A stretch of DNA of 14,087 nt from Flavobacterium sp. (GTDB taxonomy: Bacteria > Bacteroidota > Bacteroidia > Flavobacteriales > Flavobacteriaceae). The stretch lies in the NCBI RefSeq assembly GCF_030146175.1, contig NZ_JASLCE010000144.1, positions 1 to 14,087 on the forward strand, read 5' to 3'. Of the stretch, positions 9,269-14,087 are shown piece after piece (position 1 is the stretch's first letter; each line of letters starts with the position of its first letter). Both the position numbers and the translations under genes were made by a program. Below the pieces are notes generated by a model. That model saw nothing but the letters and a program-made list of their open reading frames with translations. It had not been told where the DNA came from and made no database searches.

Positions 9269-12200
9269 ATGAATAAAAAATACTATTCATTAGGCAACGA
9301 ATCCAATTCATTGTTTAATCAAAAAGGAAACCGTGATAATTCACGGCTTAAGAACATTCGACAGCAGGTCTGTTTAATGTTCTTTTTGTTTTTAGCTACG
9401 TTTGTAGGCCATGCACAGGTTACTACAAATGGGGGCTCGGGACTAAATCCTACCTATCCGTCATTAGCATCGGCTATAACGGCATTAAACGGAGCGACAA
9501 TCACAAGTCCGGTAACCATTACGTTAACCGGTAATGAAACCGCACCGGCCGGAGGATATGTAATTACTGCCGAAGGTACTTCGACCAATGTAATCACCAT
9601 TGCAGGAAGTACCAGTACCATTACGGCACCCACGCCACAAACATCCGGAGCGTTAAATGATGCCATTTTTAAATTGGTAGGAGCCGACTGGGTTACGATT
9701 CAGGGTTTCACCATGACAGAAAACGCGGCGAATACGACAACGGCAGCCGGTACGAACAACATGACCGAATGGGGAGTAGCATTACTTTATGCTTCTGCAA
9801 CAAACGGAGCACAAAATAATACCATTCAGAACAATACGATCAGTTTAAATCGTACCTATCAGAATACATTTGGAATTTATAGTAACTCGACACACTCGGC
9901 TACAGCTGTGACTACTTCGACTACGGCTACCGGAGCAAACGGAGGAAATCACAATTTAAAAGTCTATACCAACGATATCAGTAATGTGAACATTGGAATC
10001 GTGGTAATTGGACCTACGGCCTCCGCCGACAATAACCAGGGGCTGGATATTGGAGGAACAACAACAGCCACAGGAAACAGCATCACGAATTTCGGAACAA
10101 CCGGAACTTTTTCAGGTTATGCCAACGTATCGGGTTCTGTAAACGGCGTTTTAGTGCGTAATACCAAAAACTTTAATATTTCGCACAATACCATTACCAG
10201 TTCTAACGGTGGTGTAACGGTAGGAACATTGCGAGGAATCTATGTGACGGCATTTACAAATGTACCAACCGGAACTATTGTAAATGAAATCAATGCCAAC
10301 ACCTTTTCCCTTAGAAGTGGTTTGGCTGCTGGAGCAATATTTGGGATTTTAAACGAAGGATCAACCGTAAGTGCGACTTCGACTTTAAATATTAATAATA
10401 ACGATTTCAATACTTTTGGACACACGGTAACCGCATCTGGAGCGATTACGCTTATTAGTAATGTAGCGGCAACGCTTAATACAAATATTAACGGAAATAC
10501 ATTTACGAATCTTAATGTAAATACAACCGGAAGTTTCACATTTATCACGAATAGTGTGACGCACCCGGCCAACGCTGTAACCAACGTAAACAACAATGCT
10601 ATTGTAACAGCATTTGCTAAAACCGGAGCAGGCGGAACCGTTTATTTTTACGATTCATTCGGAAGTACATTAAGCGGAACGGAAACCAATAGCGGGAACA
10701 ATTTCTCGAACGTAACCCTAACCGGAGCAACTACTTTAGGAGGATTCCGTAGCGCCGATGGTGGAACAGCCAGTTATCCTGGAAAAACAGTAACCAATAA
10801 CACATTTAATAACATTACTACCGGAAACGCAGCAATAGCTATTTTAAATGTGGGATACAGTTTAACAGGCGGAACAAATAACGTATCCGGAAACGTGATC
10901 AGCAATATCACCGGAGCCAACTCGATTGTTGGAATTACTTCTGCCGCCGGAGATCATAATTTCTCAAATAATACTATTTCGGGATTAACAACAACCGGAG
11001 GTAATACCGTGAGTGCGATAGCAATTACCGGAGGTACATTACAAAATGTATCTAAAAATAAAATTTATAACATCGAAGCCAATAATGCATCGGGAGTTGT
11101 AAACGGAATTTTAGTAAGTGGTAGTACAACAACAAACCTGTTTAATAATATTATTGGCGATTTAAGAACACCGATTTCAAATGCAGCCAACCCATTAGTG
11201 GGTATTAATATTACAGGTGGAACAACGGTAAATGTCAATTACAATACTGTACGATTAAATGCAACCAGTACCGGAGCATCATTTGGATCGAGTGCGATTT
11301 CCGTATCGACAACACCAACTGTGTCATTGCGCAACAACATCTTTGTAAACCAGTCAACACCTAATGGAACGGCATTGGCAGTGGCTTTCAGAAGATCGGG
11401 AACTTCATTGACAACCTATGATGCGGTATCGAATAACAACCTGTATTTTGGGCCGACATTATTTGCTGATGGAACCAATACCGATACCGTATTGGCAACC
11501 TTAAAAACCAGAATGGGTACACGTGATAGTGCTTCGATATCTGAAAATCCAACATGGACTTCTACTACAGGAACGAATGCAGGCTTCTTACATATCAATA
11601 CAACGGTAGCCACTCAGATTGAAAACGGAGGAACACCGGTTGTTGGAATCACAGACGATTTCGACGGAGATGTTCGTAGTACTACTACACCGGATATTGG
11701 AGCCGATGAGTTTGCGGGAGTTCCTATGGATCTTACGCCACCGGTAATTGTACATACCACTTTAGCAAACGTTTGTGCCGTTGGAACCAGAAATATCACG
11801 GCAACGATTACGGATGCCAGTGGAGTACCTACATCAGGAGCCGGACTACCGGTAGCTTACTGGAGAATTAATACCGGAGCGTATACAGCTGCCATAGCTA
11901 CGAGTTTAGGAGCCGGACAATATCAGTTTGCAGTTGGAACCGGAGCAGCCATAGGCGATACGGTAAGTTATTATTTCGTAGCTCAGGATAATGCCGGTAC
12001 ACCAAATATCGCTGCATTACCAGCACCGGGAGCGGCTACATTTACGATTAACCCGCCAGCAGCCGGTACACCGCCAACAACACCATTCTCTTATAGTCTG
12101 ACAGCACCGTTAAACGGAGTATACACAGTAGGGACAGGTGGTGCTTATCCAACAATTACGGCAGCTGTTGCCGATTATAATACACGATGTTTATCAGGAC

Positions 12201-14087
12201 CGGTTACATTCTCTTTAACCGATGCAACCTATACCGGAGAAACCTTCCCAATCACAATCAATACCAATGCCGATGCCAGTGCTATCAATAGGTTGACAAT
12301 TGTACCGGCTACGGGAGTGACACCAACGATCTCAGGATCGAATGCCACGACAATCTTTAAACTTTTTGGAGCAGATTATGTGACTTTCGACGGAAGTAAT
12401 AACGGAACAACAACACGTGATTTAACGATTACCAACACCAATTCTGGAGGTGTAATCGTATGGGTTGCTTCGGTAGATGCAACTAATGGAGCAACGAATT
12501 CGATTTTCCGAAATATAAAATTCGTAGGAAATGCACCAACAACAACTGTAGCCGGTTTGGTAGTGAGTGGATCTACTTTAGGAGCCGCAGCAGAATCGCC
12601 AAATACAGGCTTTACATCGATCAATAATACCTTTAACAAAATGCAGAATGGAATCTTTGCTATTGGAAATGCTACAACTCCGGATCAGGGATTTGTAATT
12701 TCCAATAACGTATTTGGTTCGACTACTGCAGTTGATAAACTTGGATTCCGAGGTCTTGCAGTACAAAATGCACAGGCATTTGTGATTTCCGGTAACGATA
12801 TCAAAGGAGTTACTACCACAACAACGAGTACTTCTTCCGGTATTTTAGTAGGAGGAGTTGCGATAAACGGAAATGTATTTAACAATAAAATTGCCGATGT
12901 TAAGAATACGAATACAACCGGATATGGTAGTAATGGTATTTATTTGAACTCCAATAGTGTGATAGCGGCCATCAACGTATATAACAACTTTATCAGCGAT
13001 GTAGCGAGTTACGGATATTCAGCCGGAGGAGCCGTTGCAGATAATGGTTATGGTATTATTGTGGGGCAGGGAGCAGGATATAACATTTACCACAACACGG
13101 TAGCGATGAATAGCAACCAAACCGTAAGTGGAAGACCGGCAGCGATAAACATTACTACAGGTGTAACCTTACCGGGTGCGATCAACCTGAGAAATAATAT
13201 TTTTGCCAACTCGCAAACACAAACCGGAGCGCGTTATGCGATCTATTCGGAAGCAGCCAATACCGTTTTTGCGGCAATCGATTATAACAATTATTCGACA
13301 ACAGGAACCAATTTAGCCTATATTGGATCGGACAGAGCCGATTTAGCAGCATTGGTAACTGGTTTTGGTGGAAATGTGAATTCGAAAAACGTAGTGCCGG
13401 TATTTACATCGACAACCGACTTACATTTGGTTCCGGCATCGAATATTTACCTGGATAACACAGGAACACCAATTGCAACGGTAACAACCGATATCGACGG
13501 CGATACACGAAGCCTGACTACTCCTGATGTGGGAGCCGATGAGTTTACTTCTCCGGTTTGTACGACAGCGGTTGGAGGAACTGCGACGGCTACGGTGAGC
13601 ACAATGTGTGCTTCCGGAACAACAACGATTCAGGTAACCGGATATTCAACAGGAGAAACAACAACCTATCAGTGGCAATCGTCTTCCGATTTAGCTTTTA
13701 CAGCACCGGTAAACGAAGGAACGGCTTCGGCAACGTATGCTGATTTGACAACCGGAACAATTACACAGACCACATACTACCGTTTGGTCGTAACCTGTGC
13801 AGCATTGGGATTACCGAGTTTTTCCAGCGTAGCGACAGTAACGGTAAACGTAACAGCATTACCAACAGCTACGGCACAATCGTTCTGTAGTGGTGCGACA
13901 GTAGCCAACCTTGTTGCTACGGGAACCGGAATTCAGTGGTATGATCAATCAACAGGAGGAACGGCTTTAGCAACTACGGTTGTTTTGGCATCAGGACCTT
14001 ATTTTGTAACACAAACCATCGCAGGATGTGAAAGTGCCCGATTACAGGTAGATGTTATTGTAAATGTAACAGCACAACCAACAGCAG
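9269..14087 (+). CDS. Giant secreted or cell-surface protein with parallel beta-helix-like modules and Ig-like domains, probable type IX secretion substrate (3' end outside window)
   Basis: The frame is open for 1606 codons and runs off the right edge. From ATG 9269 the N-terminus has about 33 polar residues ([14 protein letters not shown]...), then a hydrophobic core [14 protein letters not shown] and a likely cleavage after A49 (GHA/Q), so it is exported. Module A (about 61-815) opens with [15 protein letters not shown]; module B (about 950-1426) opens with [13 protein letters not shown]. Both hold an IFKL.GAD.VT block (133-143 and 1029-1039), long tracts of Asn/Thr/Gly-rich NNT-type repeats typical of right-handed parallel beta-helices, and a closing DGD.RS..TPD.GADEF motif (796-815 and 1408-1426). 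Between them lies an Ig-like domain containing [15 protein letters not shown]. After B come an Ig/PKD-like domain with YQWQSS and an Ig_7-like domain with C1540, [11 protein letters not shown] and C1587. Such domains usually precede a type IX sorting domain in Bacteroidota. The ligand is unknown; adhesion or glycan binding is a guess. An alternative start at ATG 9227 would add 14 residues. Confidence 0.92.
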   Translation, partial: MNKKYYSLGNESNSLFNQKGNRDNSRLKNIRQQVCLMFFLFLATFVGHAQVTTNGGSGLNPTYPSLASAITALNGATITSPVTITLTGNETAPAGGYVITAEGTSTNVITIAGSTSTITAPTPQTSGALNDAIFKLVGADWVTIQGFTMTENAANTTTAAGTNNMTEWGVALLYASATNGAQNNTIQNNTISLNRTYQNTFGIYSNSTHSATAVTTSTTATGANGGNHNLKVYTNDISNVNIGIVVIGPTASADNNQGLDIGGTTTATGNSITNFGTTGTFSGYANVSGSVNGVLVRNTKNFNISHNTITSSNGGVTVGTLRGIYVTAFTNVPTGTIVNEINANTFSLRSGLAAGAIFGILNEGSTVSATSTLNINNNDFNTFGHTVTASGAITLISNVAATLNTNINGNTFTNLNVNTTGSFTFITNSVTHPANAVTNVNNNAIVTAFAKTGAGGTVYFYDSFGSTLSGTETNSGNNFSNVTLTGATTLGGFRSADGGTASYPGKTVTNNTFNNITTGNAAIAILNVGYSLTGGTNNVSGNVISNITGANSIVGITSAAGDHNFSNNTISGLTTTGGNTVSAIAITGGTLQNVSKNKIYNIEANNASGVVNGILVSGSTTTNLFNNIIGDLRTPISNAANPLVGINITGGTTVNVNYNTVRLNATSTGASFGSSAISVSTTPTVSLRNNIFVNQSTPNGTALAVAFRRSGTSLTTYDAVSNNNLYFGPTLFADGTNTDTVLATLKTRMGTRDSASISENPTWTSTTGTNAGFLHINTTVATQIENGGTPVVGITDDFDGDVRSTTTPDIGADEFAGVPMDLTPPVIVHTTLANVCAVGTRNITATITDASGVPTSGAGLPVAYWRINTGAYTAAIATSLGAGQYQFAVGTGAAIGDTVSYYFVAQDNAGTPNIAALPAPGAATFTINPPAAGTPPTTPFSYSLTAPLNGVYTVGTGGAYPTITAAVADYNTRCLSGPVTFSLTDATYTGETFPITINTNADASAINRLTIVPATGVTPTISGSNATTIFKLFGADYVTFDGSNNGTTTRDLTITNTNSGGVIVWVASVDATNGATNSIFRNIKFVGNAPTTTVAGLVVSGSTLGAAAESPNTGFTSINNTFNKMQNGIFAIGNATTPDQGFVISNNVFGSTTAVDKLGFRGLAVQNAQAFVISGNDIKGVTTTTTSTSSGILVGGVAINGNVFNNKIADVKNTNTTGYGSNGIYLNSNSVIAAINVYNNFISDVASYGYSAGGAVADNGYGIIVGQGAGYNIYHNTVAMNSNQTVSGRPAAINITTGVTLPGAINLRNNIFANSQTQTGARYAIYSEAANTVFAAIDYNNYSTTGTNLAYIGSDRADLAALVTGFGGNVNSKNVVPVFTSTTDLHLVPASNIYLDNTGTPIATVTTDIDGDTRSLTTPDVGADEFTSPVCTTAVGGTATATVSTMCASGTTTIQVTGYSTGETTTYQWQSSSDLAFTAPVNEGTASATYADLTTGTITQTTYYRLVVTCAALGLPSFSSVATVTVNVTALPTATAQSFCSGATVANLVATGTGIQWYDQSTGGTALATTVVLASGPYFVTQTIAGCESARLQVDVIVNVTAQPTA
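9331..9394 (+). other. Two tandem hairpins within the signal-peptide coding region
   Basis: CCGTGA (9331-9336) pairs with TCACGG (9341-9346) around TAAT. Three bases later AAGAACATT (9350-9358) pairs with AATGTTCTT (9376-9384). Inside that loop, ACAG (9361-9364) pairs with CTGT (9370-9373), leaving a CG/TT internal mismatch and a CAGGT loop. A T-rich run (TTTGTTTTTAG) follows, so the second hairpin resembles a terminator. The T-rich run is also simply what codes for the hydrophobic Phe/Leu core. The pairing is directly visible; a regulatory function is a hypothesis. Confidence 0.4.

Noticed and set aside
9454..12885. Several minus-strand frames rich in Val, Ala and Pro opposite the surface-protein gene
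   Set aside because: They are the mirror of a Thr/Asn/Gly-rich coding strand; the plus-strand frame is continuous, starts with a signal peptide and contains recognisable domains.
13558..13743. A 61-codon plus-strand frame overlapping the surface-protein gene
   Set aside because: It is an out-of-frame shadow of the Ig-like domain coding region with no family resemblance.

Overview
The window looks like chromosomal DNA from a member of the Flavobacteriaceae, probably Flavobacterium. The RpoB and RpoC sequences are of the Bacteroidota type, no gene start has a clear Shine-Dalgarno sequence, the spacers are very AT-rich, and the last gene encodes a secreted repeat protein of the kind this phylum exports. 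The genus call rests on remembered family sequences, not on a search.

Layout, all on the + strand. (1) 1-181: 3' end of rplL (ribosomal protein L7/L12). (2) 182-440: spacer with a long hairpin followed by T's, then an AT-rich rpoB leader. (3) 441-4253: rpoB, complete. (4) 4254-4323: a 70-nt spacer holding a compact hairpin capped by a UUCG tetraloop. (5) 4324-8622: rpoC, complete. (6) 8628-8936: a 102-aa DUF3467 protein, 5 nt after rpoC. (7) 8941-8970: a strong intrinsic terminator that ends the ribosomal/RNA polymerase operon. (8) 8982-9014: a perfect 33-bp palindrome, then about 210 nt of AT-rich non-coding DNA with a candidate promoter for the next gene. (9) 9269 to beyond the right edge: a very large secreted protein, open for 1606 codons. 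It has a long-n-region signal peptide, two parallel beta-helix-like modules that look like a diverged duplication, and Ig-like domains at the C-terminal side.

The first half is the conserved rplL-rpoB-rpoC transcription block: ribosome stalk protein, the two catalytic subunits of RNA polymerase, and a small conserved protein of unknown role. Hairpins between rplL and rpoB and between rpoB and rpoC could tune subunit levels within the operon. The second half is a separate transcription unit for a cell-surface or secreted protein, most likely a type IX secretion substrate, though the C-terminal sorting domain that would prove this lies outside the window.

I found no CRISPR array, transposase, tRNA, rRNA or defence system, and nothing that clearly amounts to an undescribed system. 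The items most worth a second look are the UUCG hairpin between rpoB and rpoC, the palindrome at 8982-9014, the three hairpins in the first 150 nt of the surface-protein transcript, and the internal duplication of that protein.
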